From the NCBI GenBank assembly GCA_030268105.1, contig BSDZ01000080.1:5209501-5273500 (forward strand): a stretch of 64,000 nt of DNA. The letters run 5' to 3'. How positions within the stretch are numbered: the first letter of the stretch is position 1; each line of letters begins with the position of its first letter. A program made the position numbers and the translations under genes. The stretch comes from Volvox africanus (Eukaryota; Chlorophyta; Chlorophyceae; Chlamydomonadales; Volvocaceae). Below are positions 36,936-47,389 of the stretch, piece after piece. The notes below the pieces were generated by a model, which worked only from the letters and a program-made list of their open reading frames with translations, was not told where the DNA came from and searched no databases.

Positions 36936-39900
36936 CTACCCCTTGCTTTTCTTGGAATATCCGGCCGCAGACCGCGTGGCGTAGCTGGCCTTTGCTGATT
37001 CTAGCTGCAACCACTCGGCCAAAGGGGAGTCTTCCCCGGCAAGGAGGCGAAGCTTTTCGAGGGCCTGAGCAACGGACGTGCGACGCTTTCGACCCAACTG
37101 CAGCAGCAGAAAGGTAATGGGGGTCAGAAGGTCAGACTGACGACGGCCAAATAACGGCACAGGGAAACAGGTGACCTTACGGCATAACAAAACCTGCCTA
37201 ACTCCTCCAGCCACACAGCACCAATCAGCCTACATGCACCTGAAGGTCGTCCGCAAAGCAGTCCAAATCAGGGGCCGAAGCTCTCCTCCTGACCAACACT
37301 CACCTTGAGCCGCTGCATCCCAGGCGCCGGCCCGGCCTTCCCGAATTCCGTGGCCGCTACCTCGCTGCCGTCCTCCCCTCCGGATTCCCCCTCCATCTCG
37401 TCGTCAAACCCGTACTGCTTGCGCAGTAGCTCCGACTCCCTTCGGTCCAGGGAGGCCAGCAGCCCTTCCACGGTGGATGACAGAGAGGCGCTCGCGGCGA
37501 AATCCTCGCTGTCCAGGAAGAGGGATGAGGTGGAGGCCAGGGGCAACTCCGCGTCGGTGTTCTGATGGTGCGGGAAAGAAGGGGGATGGGTAGGCAAAAT
37601 ATGTAAGCATTTATGGAACGAGAAGAAGTCAAGAACAGGTCAGCCCCGAAAAAATTACTCTCGGCCATGCGAGGCAAGATGGGTAATTGCATCTCAATGG
37701 CTGGTAGAGCAGTCGCCCCAACTCAATCTAGTGATGCAAACCAAATGTCTACTTACAAGACATTCAGGCGTGTAACGTTGTCAAGGCTAATCCACTTTTT
37801 AAGTTCCGTTCTATCCATCTATAAGCACGCAAGATTCGTTATGTAGGTCACTTCACGCATTAGCCAATACTCAATGTCACACGAATTGTTGAACATTTGC
37901 ACGTGCGGCCTTGCAACCGCCCTCCGACCGACCGCAAGTAATCCACAGCTTTCTACAGGGTGTGACACGTCCGTGTGGGTTTCTGGGACTTGTGGGAATA
38001 CGCACCTGTGCCACAAGATCCTCGACGGTAAACCCCCTCTCCCCCTCTCCGTCCGCCAGCGGCGCCTCAAACGACCGCGTCCCGCCCGTGAAGGCCCGCT
38101 CTATCGCCTCCAACTGCGCCACTTGGCTGGGGTACATCCCTGCAGCTTCCGCCAACTGCTGTATGCTGGGGACCACCCCCGGGGGCAGCTTGGAGCGCAG
38201 CAGAGCGCGGACGGCTCGAAGGCGGTCCAGGTTGGCGCGCTGGTACACGGGTAAGCTGAGGCGGCGGGAGAGAATCGGAAATATTGCAGGGTTGAGGTAC
38301 CGTTGGAAATCAAAGTGGAGGGAGAGTCCAAGTATAAGTGCCCTAAGCTCTCGACCCAATTTCCGTCCCCTCACTTTCTCTCACTTTCTCTCATTTCCTC
38401 CACTCCCATTTCCATGCATCTGCTCTCAGCCTCTCTCACAATACTGGAGCTAGTATCTAGTACTAGCGGTACCAAGCATCTACCTCCAGTTATCAATGAC
38501 AGATACAACGCGACCCCAACAGATACAGCCATATTATATCAATAAATGGATAAATCCCACCCTTCCCAAACCTCGCGCCAATTAGTCTCCCCGTCCCATA
38601 TTGTAACCCATCTAAAACCCTTAAACCAATACCAAATCCCACATACTCCTGCCCTACCTTACGAACTCACCTGATGACACCCGTCTGAGCTTGCACAAGC
38701 CGGCTCACATGCAACCGAATCCACCATGTCGCGTACGTGGACAGCCGGTAGCCTGCCTCTGGCTTAAATTTGCGGATGGCGTACATCAGTGCCTCCATGC
38801 CGACCGTAATGGCGTCGTCCAACGATACACCGCCATCGCCCACAGCGGCTGAGATGCCGCCGGACCCGCTGCTTCCGCTAAGGCCGTTGCCAGCGGCGCT
38901 TGCGGGCCGCACCAGCCGCTTAGCAATATTGACAACGAGGCGGTAGTTCTTCTGTGCAAGTAATGTACGGGCGCGGTTACCGCAGTCTAGGCGGACGCGC
39001 AGAGCCCTGTCTTCCGTGGTGGCACCGCCGGTGATCGCAGAACGGGCGGCCCGGGTCAATAGGATTTACACAGACAGGAGGTGAGCCGCACATATCAATA
39101 CTTAATAAGTATGAAATTAGATCTATAGCTAGACAGGAACCTCTACGAAATCACAGGAAGTTTAAGGCCATACGAGACCCAAAAAGGATTGTAAGAGCAT
39201 CTTCCAGTTCTAATTCGCGCCCAACAGCTTCGTAAGGTTCTTCCCTTATTCGGGCCCCCTGGCCGCCATCGACGCACACGACAACAGCGCCAACACAGCC
39301 CCATGGCTGCAGCCCTCCGAACAACCTACGCTTCGTCGCAATGCAGCGATTTCGCCATCTCCACCATGCTGGGCGGGCGCCGAAGCAGTGTAGTCAGCAC
39401 ACGACGAAGCCCGCTGAGCTGCATGAAGTCCTGCGCAGCTGCAGCCAACAGCTGCTCCTCCTCCGCACTGAGGATGTGGTCCTTGCTAAACGACTGCAAA
39501 CGGTGGCGGCGGGGAGTGTGCAAATGGAGGGCATGGAACACACGTGCGGCGACCTGGACATGGAATGGTCTACACCGTGCATCGCGAATGGCTGGCGGCA
39601 GGGGTTTACCAGAGCAAGCACATGTCAAGAGTGAAACTCTTCTAAGTGATGGAGCTGAGCACACTGCCCTAAGACCCCTTCAGCAGCTACACGAGGGCTC
39701 TCGTTAATTCGCCTTCCCCCTTCTCGGCTGCCACGTGCAAGCTGAATATTCTCAGACTCTGCAGGGGAAACTCGCTTTGCTCCCCAAAGTGCATTTCGGT
39801 GATCATGGTGAGCTATAGATAGCAAAGGACGCGGAGAGACGGACGAAAAGCAGCACCAGGTTGGAGCAATTGGGAAGGGGGTCCATGTGTGTGTGTGTAT

Positions 39901-41238
39901 AGGACAGGAAGCCAGCCCTCGACTTCGCTACTGTCAATACCGGGCTGTCACTCAGCACTACCCCTTCCTAACCCCACGGTGCGCCGCTCACCCCCATCAA
40001 AATTGAAGTGGATCCATTACCGTTGGCCTTGAACTTTGCCTCATGATCCGGCGTCATGCTTGCAGCCGTTGCCACGATCCCACGCCTCCAGTTCTGCCTG
40101 CGTCGTTCTGCTCGACTGCCAGCGCCAGCAACGGCCCCAGTGGCGGCGTCTGTGAGTCCCACGGCCGGCCGCGATAATGATAGCAACTGCAGACCTGTGT
40201 GTCCAGTGACCGGTGAAGAGGTAGAGGCGAGCGCCAGCGGGTCGAACGCGGTGGTGATTGCCCCACCGTGGCCGTTTCCAAGGGACCGTTGTTGAGCATC
40301 CGCTGTTGCAGTTATCCTAAGGGTTTCGACTTGGGGCTGGGAAATGGGGGTTGGCTGGGGCTGGAGACGAATCTTTTGCTGCTGTTTTACTTGATGTGGC
40401 TGTGGCAACGTGCTCGCGGAAGCCAGAAAGTTGTTTAGCTCCTGCTCGGTTTAAATTAAGTTGGGATGTTGGGAAGATTGCGTAATTGCACTCTTGCAAC
40501 TTGGGTTGCGCAAAGGGTTGGGTGACGACAAAGGAAGAGGGTAGGCCATGTAGAACCGGAGCCCGGAAAGGTTGCACGGTGATTAAAATGAGCGCATTGG
40601 GGGTGGGTGTCATCGTATGGTAAGAAGGGCAAAAATACTGCGACTTGTCATCAGTAGACGCGGTCAGGCGGGTAAGGGAGCATGCCGGGGGCAGGCTGAA
40701 GCAGATTACTTTTGTGAGAATGACTTCTTTAAAACGAAGAGGCATTTGGGAATAGTGCAACTAAAGCAGACATTTCACACTCGTGCTTGGGATCGCTTTG
40801 CAGTGCAATAAAGCACAACGCAAAGGGGCTCTCAGTAAGGTTCTGCCGAGGCCATGGAGGGCGCCGTACCGTATCCAGCTCCGTCACGAGCCGTGAAATC
40901 TCCGCCGACAGTTCCAGTATACCCGCCGCTTCGTTCGCGCGCAAAAGGCGCGCAACGGCTCCATCTGTACTGCTGGCTGCAGGTTCCGCGATATTGCTGG
41001 TCGAAGAAGGTAACGTCTCGGGGACCGACGACCAAAGATCACGTACTGGCGGCCGATGATGAGTTGCTGGCGCTTCGGAATGCAAGGCGAGAACATCCGT
41101 CACGGACATCGTGGCTTTTAACACTGCGCCAGTGCGTCGTAGGGTTCGGCAAGGTCTTGGTATCGAAGCCCACAAACGAACGCTATTAATAGGTTGAGTA
41201 CATGCACAATCGGTGCCTTGCAGCTTGCAGGCTGACAT
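36936..41238 (-). CDS. Plastid sigma-70 RNA polymerase factor
   Basis: Promoter-recognition subunit for the bacterial-type plastid RNA polymerase, nuclear-encoded. Exons on the minus strand: 40870-41238, 39992-40336, 39330-39493, 38671-39006, 38006-38255, 37304-37561, 36936-37097. All are GT-AG, phases close, 627 residues. Region 1.2 starts at HILSAEEEQLLAAAAQD (about residue 245). Region 2.1 is YRLVVNIAKRLV, interrupted by a Gly/Ser-rich insert of about 20 residues. Regions 2.3-2.4 are GYRLSTYATWWIRLHVSRLV. Region 3 starts LPVYQRANLDRLRAVRALL. Region 4 holds LLASLDRRESELLRKQYGF and ends in RTSVAQALEKLRLLAG. The first 240 residues are Ser/Thr/Ala-rich, fitting a chloroplast transit peptide plus a variable domain. 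The start ATG at 41238 faces the phosphatase gene across 340 bp. The helix-turn-helix of region 4.2 is poorly conserved. Confidence 0.88.
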
Positions 41239-41578
41239 CACAACACAGCCGGGCGAATGGATTGCAGCGCAATTATTGGCATAGATATTAAGCTTATAAA
41301 CTTTGCTACCTATTTGTACTATTTTGTAGAAAGCAAGCTATGAGTAACACAGCTGTGTTTACTGATATTCACGCATCATTTCTTTGTGTGACGTACATCG
41401 GCTCCAGTGGTTTCAGACCTTCGCTGCGAGTGGCTGCAATCAGTACGTAAGTTACAAGCACTCCATACAGGTCATTCTGTTGGAACCCTTGTAGACTATT
41501 GACAAGCCTAAGTGACTGAACGCACGTTTGGGGACTAGGACCGGCCTGTGACCTCTCCAAAACTTAAGAATCAAATTT
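41239..41578. promoter_or_regulatory. Shared divergent promoter region
   Basis: The 340 bp between the start codons of the sigma-factor gene (minus) and the IBR5-like phosphatase gene (plus) must contain both promoters and both 5' untranslated regions. The sequence is AT-richer than the exons. I cannot point to specific elements. Confidence 0.5.
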
Positions 41579-43486
41579 ATGAAGGCCAAACGGGACAGAG
41601 AGGAGCCTTGCTTTATATGCAATCACTATCATGATGTGCGTCTGTTCCGCAGATTGGATTTGCATCTTGACCAACTGCTAATTTTTGCATACCCATTCAT
41701 GCATAGCATGAAAATGGGGAACCGTGTCAGGTCTGTGGACATGTCATGACACAAGCGGAGCGGCGTCATCTGGAGCACTCCGTGCTACCCACGCCCATCA
41801 TCCCGGGAAGCCTCTACCTTGGCAGCTATGACACAGCATCCCGTTCGGAGCTACTACGAGCGATGGGTATTACGCATATCCTAAACGTTAGTAAAGGTTG
41901 ATATTTTGTGGGTGCTTTAGTCATAACTGGTGTAACTTGCAGTGCCTGTTTGTTCAGCGCCTGCTGTGGGTGCTGACCCTTGCAGACGTGGCCCAGCAAC
42001 CCTGCCCTCTTCAAGAACAGCTTCACATACCACACAGTGTCCTCAACGCCGGTTGACTTCCAGGAGTGCTTTGACTTCATAGGCAAGCGCCTGTTCCTGG
42101 GGCGTACTTGGCTATTTGCAAACAAATCCCGATCCCTAATTCCCGCGGCCACCTAACTTCGCCACAACAGACAGCGTCCTGAAGGCGGAGCAGAAGGTCC
42201 TGGTGTATTGCATGACTGGTACCTCCCGGTGAGTGGTTCCTGGCCTTGCCGCCTGGCCTCGCACGCCGCCTGCCTGTCATGGGGTGGTCGTAAAGATGAG
42301 TGCGCTTATGGCTGTAAGCAGTGCACCCTTGTGATTTAGTGTTCTATGGTGCATTCCCCGCACCTTTCCATTGCATTTCTTGCGTCTTGGTATGGTTTTT
42401 CGTCCACGCATCGTGCCGTCGCTTCATGTTTGCAGGTCGCCATCTGTGGTGATTTCGTATTTGATGAAACATCGGGGTTGGCGACTGGTTGAAAGCTACA
42501 AGTGGGTCAAGGACAAACGGCCCGTTATCAGCATCAAGGACGGTGGGTGCACCTATGGATATTTGGCCTCACTTTCGGCATGGTGCGATGTAAAAGCTTT
42601 GGCATCTCGCCGTTGTGGCCCGTGTTGAGGTTATGAGTATATGCGGTTTCCCACAGGAACTCTGCGGGCCCGGCGCAAAGCCTGGGGTTTGCCGCTTTCC
42701 TGTTAATTGCTTGTGTGCAATGCTATACAGAGGACGCTAAGCGGCTGATGGACTTTGAGGTTCAACTGCGCGGCGACTGCTCAGCGCCACTAGGCTTCAC
42801 AGTGTTGGACATCAGTGAGTAATCTTTCGCGCCCAGTGCATTGGAATTCATTGTACAGCCATTTTGCATATGTGATCTCAGGTGGCTGCGAGGTTGAATT
42901 GCCGCTTTCATCCCGGCACTAAGGTTGATGCGCATCACACGACTGCAGTTATGGTGTCATGTGAAGTGGGTTGCAACCCAATATTGTGTGTCCGACTTTA
43001 AGAATCATTTTCCCTGTTGCTGTGCAGCCCCAACGTTCGCACCGCAGGTACAGCCGAGCCAAGCAACCACGCAGACGCCTGAGACCGCCGCCATGCCTTC
43101 GACGTCCGGACCATCATTCGGTAAGCCTGGAGTACGACTTATTGCATATCAGATGGCTGGCATGGCCTAGGGAGGGCCGAACTTGGCCTCTGATGGCTTC
43201 TACCTTTTACGATTTCTGCGCCCTTCGCCCTCCCAAACCACCAAGAACATAGGTATACAATAGTGTTACATCTATTCCTCTTCGTATTTCTGTGCCAATG
43301 ACCGCCCATCGAACAGGCGCGCAAGGAACTCAGGGGCAGTGGAGCCTTGCTGGTGCTTCTGCACCGACAGGGGGCTTTCGTTTCGGCGGAAACGTGCAGC
43401 AGCCGAGCGCTTCCGCGAGTAGGAACCCGTTTACCTTATCAAGGCAGATAGGGGACGCTGGGAACGACATGGAAACGGGCGCATAG
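41579..43486 (+). CDS. IBR5: IBR5-like dual-specificity protein phosphatase
   Basis: Tyrosine/threonine-type phosphatase; the Arabidopsis family member IBR5 dephosphorylates a MAP kinase and affects auxin and abscisic-acid responses. Exons: 41579-41635, 41707-41886, 41986-42082, 42171-42228, 42436-42542, 42731-42814, 43028-43120, 43317-43486; phases close to 281 residues, near the usual 257. The N-terminal zinc-finger-like pattern CFICNHYHD plus HENGEPCQVCGH spans the first intron exactly as in IBR5. The core reads IPGSLYLGSYDTASRSELL. The catalytic loop is C-x5-R in VYCMTGTSRSPSVVISYLM, followed by HRGWRLVESYKWVK. General acid Asp is expected in VSSTPVDFQECFDF. The C-terminal 90 residues are Gln/Ser/Gly-rich. 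The intron after 42082 has a GC donor instead of GT. A TGTAA lies 237 bases past the stop. Confidence 0.9.
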
Positions 43487-43926
43487 TTTCGGAGGGCAAG
43501 TCACGAATTTTCCGATGAGGCAGCGTAGTGTTCCTCGTTGGGATGTAGCTATGTGTAGGATGCGCAGCGCGATGCTGGAACGCAATCAAGCAACAAATTT
43601 TGGTGCCAGGCTAGGGCAGTGTTTCTATGAGACCGTCTAGCAGCCCTCGCGTCTCCTCGCGCGCAAGATGTGTCCATCCTCCCTAAGTCATACAATCTTC
43701 GCATGTAGGATCGTACTCCGTATGTAAGAGCGGCAGAAACGACTTTGCCGTAATGTGCTCTACGACGCGTTTCCCTGGCAACTCTTGGCGCCATGACAAC
43801 TGGCGATTTTAAGTTATTTTGAGACATATATCACACATATTTAAAGTAGATATCCAAACAGCAGGTCTTGGAATTATTCATATAACTAGGTGACAACCAT
43901 ATACAGTTTACGTGTGTGCATAAAGA
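43487..43926. other. Intergenic, phosphatase 3' end to PYRP2-like promoter
   Basis: 440 bp between two plus-strand genes. It holds the likely phosphatase polyadenylation signal and, at its right, the promoter of the PYRP2-like gene; no other feature seen. Confidence 0.5.
43723..43727 (+). terminator. TGTAA polyadenylation signal of the phosphatase gene
   Basis: First TGTAA after the phosphatase stop, in a plausible position for chlorophycean 3'-end formation. Confidence 0.45.
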
Positions 43927-45294
43927 ATGCTGCGGACAGACCGTCCTCCACAAAGTCTTTTGAGAAAAGGACACGAGCCTGTTGGCTTGTGTCCACTCCG
44001 AACCGGTTACGGCCTGGCGTCATCTCCGCGGCTACGCGACGATGGCTCCTTGCGGTTTCCTGCGTCATCGACACGCCCGCTTTCACAACCAGTGCAATAT
44101 GCTCCTAGCCATGCAAATGTCGGCGTTGTTGAACGGATTGAAGGGGCGGAAGAGCTTTTGCCTCTTCCACGGAACCTCGAATCTCCGTCTGATGACCCGT
44201 CGCTTGCGAACCCGCTTCAGCGTATGGAGCGGCTGTCCACGGGCTGGTTTGGAGTAATTATGGTAGGTTTGCTGGTTAATGGCAGGTTGTCTAGCGCAAC
44301 GGCCTGGTGATGCCCTTTCCCTGCGTAAAGTTCATATCGGTCGCTGGGCACGTCAAGACTTTATTTATAGATTTTATATTGTCATGAATGCATATTTTTC
44401 ATTATCACTCTTATTATCTCAAAACTTGACCGGAAAAGCGCGCCTTGTTCGTTATTTCTGAATTGTCTCTGTTGATTGGGTCGCTAACAAATTGAAATTG
44501 TCTTTTATGTTCTCCAGGAGTTTGAGGGCGTTGTTGTGGAAGCTTCAGACGATACGCATCGGCAGGCTTGGCTCCAAGTCGCTGACGAGTTCAACTACAA
44601 GCGGCCACTTGGGCAGCTCCTACGCCGGATAAAAGGCGTTCGCGATGAAGTGGTTGTGTCGCGTGTCTTTGGTTGGACTCACAACCCTAGCGTGGCGCGT
44701 CAGGTGGCCCAGCGGAAGGGAGAAGTCTACGAGCAGCTGATGGGCGGCCGGCAACCTGCAGCAATGCTAGAGGCGCGGCCATTCCTCGAGACCTTAAAGC
44801 GGTATAGCGTACCCGTGGCGCTTGCAACGCCACTGCATGAAGCTAAGGTGCACGAAGCCTTGCAGCGGCACAACCTTCAGGGTTACTTTGATGCAACGGT
44901 GACCGCGGAGGACAGCGGCTCGGCTGAAGTCGAGTACTATTATGCCTATGCTGCAAGCAAAATCCAGCGTCCGCCCATTCGCTGTGTTGTTGTCGGCGAG
45001 TCAAACACCAGCGTTGAGGCGGCACATGAGTTGGGCATGAAGTGTGTCGTTGTGACTGGGAATGCGCCGGTCTACGACTTCACCGGCGCGGACCTCGTCG
45101 TTCGCAATCTGTCTCAGCTATCCTTCATGAACATGAAGCGCCTTTTCGCCGATGAAAATCTTGTGGAGTCGCGGCTAAGTGGGGAGGAGGGTGCAGCGCG
45201 AGAGGAGTCTGCCAACACAGACAACGACGATTACGTCGACGACGACGATGAAGGGTTTCAACCTATGTCGGGGGCAATGCATGGGCGTTGGTAG
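43927..45294 (+). CDS. PYRP2: Chloroplast HAD-family protein, PYRP2-like
   Basis: Resembles the plastid HAD protein annotated in Arabidopsis (At4g11570) as the riboflavin-pathway phosphatase acting on 5-amino-6-(5-phosphoribitylamino)uracil. Two exons, 43927-44262 and 44518-45294, joined in phase 0, give 370 residues, very close to the plant length. The first 55 residues are Arg/Ser/Pro-rich, consistent with a transit peptide. The family block STGWFGVIM continues across the intron into EFEGVVVEASDDTHRQAWLQ. Then come FGWTHNPSVARQVA, RPFLETLKRYSVPVALATP (motif II), TVTAEDSGSAEVEYYYAYA, and RCVVVGESNTSVEAAHELG (motif IV region). The canonical DxDGV nucleophile motif is replaced by EFEGV, as in this plant subfamily as I recall it, so catalysis cannot be assumed. 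The C-terminus ends in an acidic DDDYVDDDDE-like stretch. TGTAA follows 70 bases after the stop. Confidence 0.82.
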
Positions 45295-45363
45295 GTTCTT
45301 TCCCACGGCATGGCGTGCGTGTTTCGACTCTGTATCCTCTGTCATGCACACGACGATCCAGAA

Positions 45364-45368
45364 TGTAA
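45364..45368 (+). terminator. TGTAA polyadenylation signal of the PYRP2-like gene
   Basis: TGTAA 70 bases downstream of the stop codon on the coding strand. Confidence 0.5.
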
Positions 45369-46045
45369 AGAGCGGTTTAGTGTTACAAAATTCGAAGAAC
45401 CACAGCTGGGGCACGCGGATTTACGGCCGACGCAGACGGGCTTGGTATTGTTTGGTTGAGCATGTCTTGTCGTTTGTTGGTTTACATTACATCTGGGGCT
45501 GGATAGCGTCTACCTAAAGGAAATCCTCCTGGGTTGCCTTCGCGCCGTTGAACCATGTCATGGTGCAAGGAGGGGGGATGCGATGTATCATTAGGCGCGC
45601 CATTTGGTTGGGGTGTCTGTATAGTCGGCGTGTGAAGCGCTCGGCCACCCATTCCTGTATCATAACATCCTTTGATGTCACTTTGATATTCTTTTCAAGC
45701 ACTGTTCATTGGTGTTCTTTTGTCAAGGGGTGGGCAACGAGGCCACTACTGCTTTCATTGCCGTCGGCTTGTGTTTCTGGGCACAGCTTCATAGGCAATG
45801 ACGCCGGTTCGCAGTCATCGTTTATGGGCCCATTGTTTGTAGCATGTAGAGTAGGTTTTGCTAGTCGCGGTGTCATGGTATGATTCGAACCTCGTTGTGC
45901 CCTATTGCTGGCGGGAAGGCGCAGTTGGCGGTGATGATCAACCGTTGTGGGCTGCAAATCTTGTTTTGGGGATGCGTCATAAGTGGAGAAGGTGCAGTGA
46001 GTGTAGTACGTTATCTCGCCATTATGTTGTGTGTCGGTATGTGTC

Positions 46046-46050
46046 TTACA
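46046..46050 (-). terminator. TGTAA polyadenylation signal of TPT1
   Basis: TGTAA on the minus strand about 108 bases past the TPT1 stop. Confidence 0.5.
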
Positions 46051-46157
46051 AAGCAAAGGACCCAATCTGGTTGGCAGCAACTGTAGCGACTTTAGTCTGC
46101 CAAAGCGGTTGAGTGCGTCGCTGTCCAGGCCCAAGTCTCTCTAGCATAGCAGAAACG

Positions 46158-47076
46158 CTATGCTTTCTTGGCACGCTTTTGGTTCCACTCCGGTGGAAGA
46201 TCCTGTAGCTCCACCTGTTGGACGAGGCTTACCGGCAGGGGGCCCTCGCACAAGAGCACACCATTACTTGAAAGGAAGAATTTGAGCCCCTGATGAAGCG
46301 CAGCCTGTGTGTGGGCGGCGAGGGTGGCGATGCACTTTGCCTGGTGACCATTCATGGCTTTGAAGTCATGGCAAACGTCTAAGGATCTTACTTCAAGCTC
46401 ACCTCCAGATCAAGTCGGAGATAAACATCGGCCCAGTTGTTCCTCCGCATGTGATGCGGCTCAGTTGCAAAGTGGATATGCGTGCGCTTCATCCGCAGCA
46501 GCTGCCCAGATGTCCTAATGGCCTCCCAGCTGCATGAATCGAATTTGAAAGGGCGTAAGTACCCAAACCATACCTGGAAGACGTACTGCACGGCTGTATT
46601 TCCGACAACAGTATGTTTGGGGATTTACCTCGACACGCTTGTCACGTGGACAGCAACTGGTACCTGGCGGGGTTCCGTCAGGGATTCCAAAATAGCCTCT
46701 GTAAGCTCCACGGAGTGCCCTTGTGCCGCTCTTATCCGCGGCGGGTTAATGGCGTCGTCAATGATGAACCGCTTCTGCGGTTTTGGGTCTGGAGATTGTG
46801 AAAAGGCACAGTCACAAGATACGAGATATTACAACGATGTCATCGCACCTTGTCGCACGTCTCGACGATCCGCCGGATTTGGTCCTCTGATGTGTGATTA
46901 TGCATGTGCCGCAACAGTACAGGAAGGCTGACCCACCCAGCTGCGTCCATCGCGCCGGGCGGTGGTTTGTGCCGTAACAAGCGACTCATTTCCTTGCTTA
47001 TGCGAACTTCGATAGACTCATGGCCGCGTCCTTTTCTTGCTGCTGCCCCGTTCCCTTGCTGCTGGTTTGTGCTCAT
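46158..47076 (-). CDS. TPT1: tRNA 2'-phosphotransferase
   Basis: Removes the splice-junction 2'-phosphate from ligated tRNA by transferring it to NAD+, the last step of tRNA splicing. Exons on the minus strand: 46849-47076, 46629-46774, 46403-46529, 46158-46304; phases close to 215 residues, the normal size for the family. Recognisable blocks in order: EMSRLLRHKPPPGAMDAAGW (the first conserved Arg and the GW), IRAAQGHSVEL, VPVAVHVTS, MKRTHIHFAT, MRRNNWADVYLRLDL, and GLKFFLSSNGVLLCEG. The usual H-G-T of the NAD-binding core reads H-V-T in this model. The alternative donor CAG-GTACCA would remove that block, so the splice choice deserves care. The start ATG at 47076 is followed by a short Gln/Gly/Arg-rich leader. 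Confidence 0.87.
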
Positions 47077-47389
47077 GGCCTGCAACAACGTTACGTGTCG
47101 CAAAGCTTTCTGAGTGATTTTATTGTTAATTATTGCGTAGGTGTAACTACTTAAGACTTGGATTTTCAGAACGTAAGAATGCCGCGCATAAGACAAGATT
47201 TGGTCTGAAACCGACGCGTTCCGAACGATACCCACACAGCAGTGCAAATTATGTAAATAAGGAATTTGTGGTAGACATCACTTAAATCACGAAGTGCTTT
47301 ATTTGTTTCTCATTACTTTGGCCGCTGAAAAAGGCTTTTGTTTAGCCCATATCATCCGAATATCCATCTCACCATTCTGACAGTCAGGC
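47077..47389. other. Intergenic between TPT1 and the RG-rich gene
   Basis: 313 bp between two minus-strand genes: TPT1 promoter side on the left, 3' end of the RG-rich gene on the right. No motif identified. Confidence 0.5.

Larger units (their letters stand above)
45295..46157. other. Convergent 3' regions of two genes
   Basis: Lies between the stop codons of the PYRP2-like gene (plus) and the TPT1 gene (minus). Both presumed polyadenylation signals fall here (45364 plus, 46050 minus). No other gene seen. Confidence 0.55.

Noticed and set aside
45878..45895. Sequence resembling a tRNA B-box (GGTTCGAATCA on the minus strand)
   Set aside because: No matching A-box or cloverleaf arms at the right spacing.
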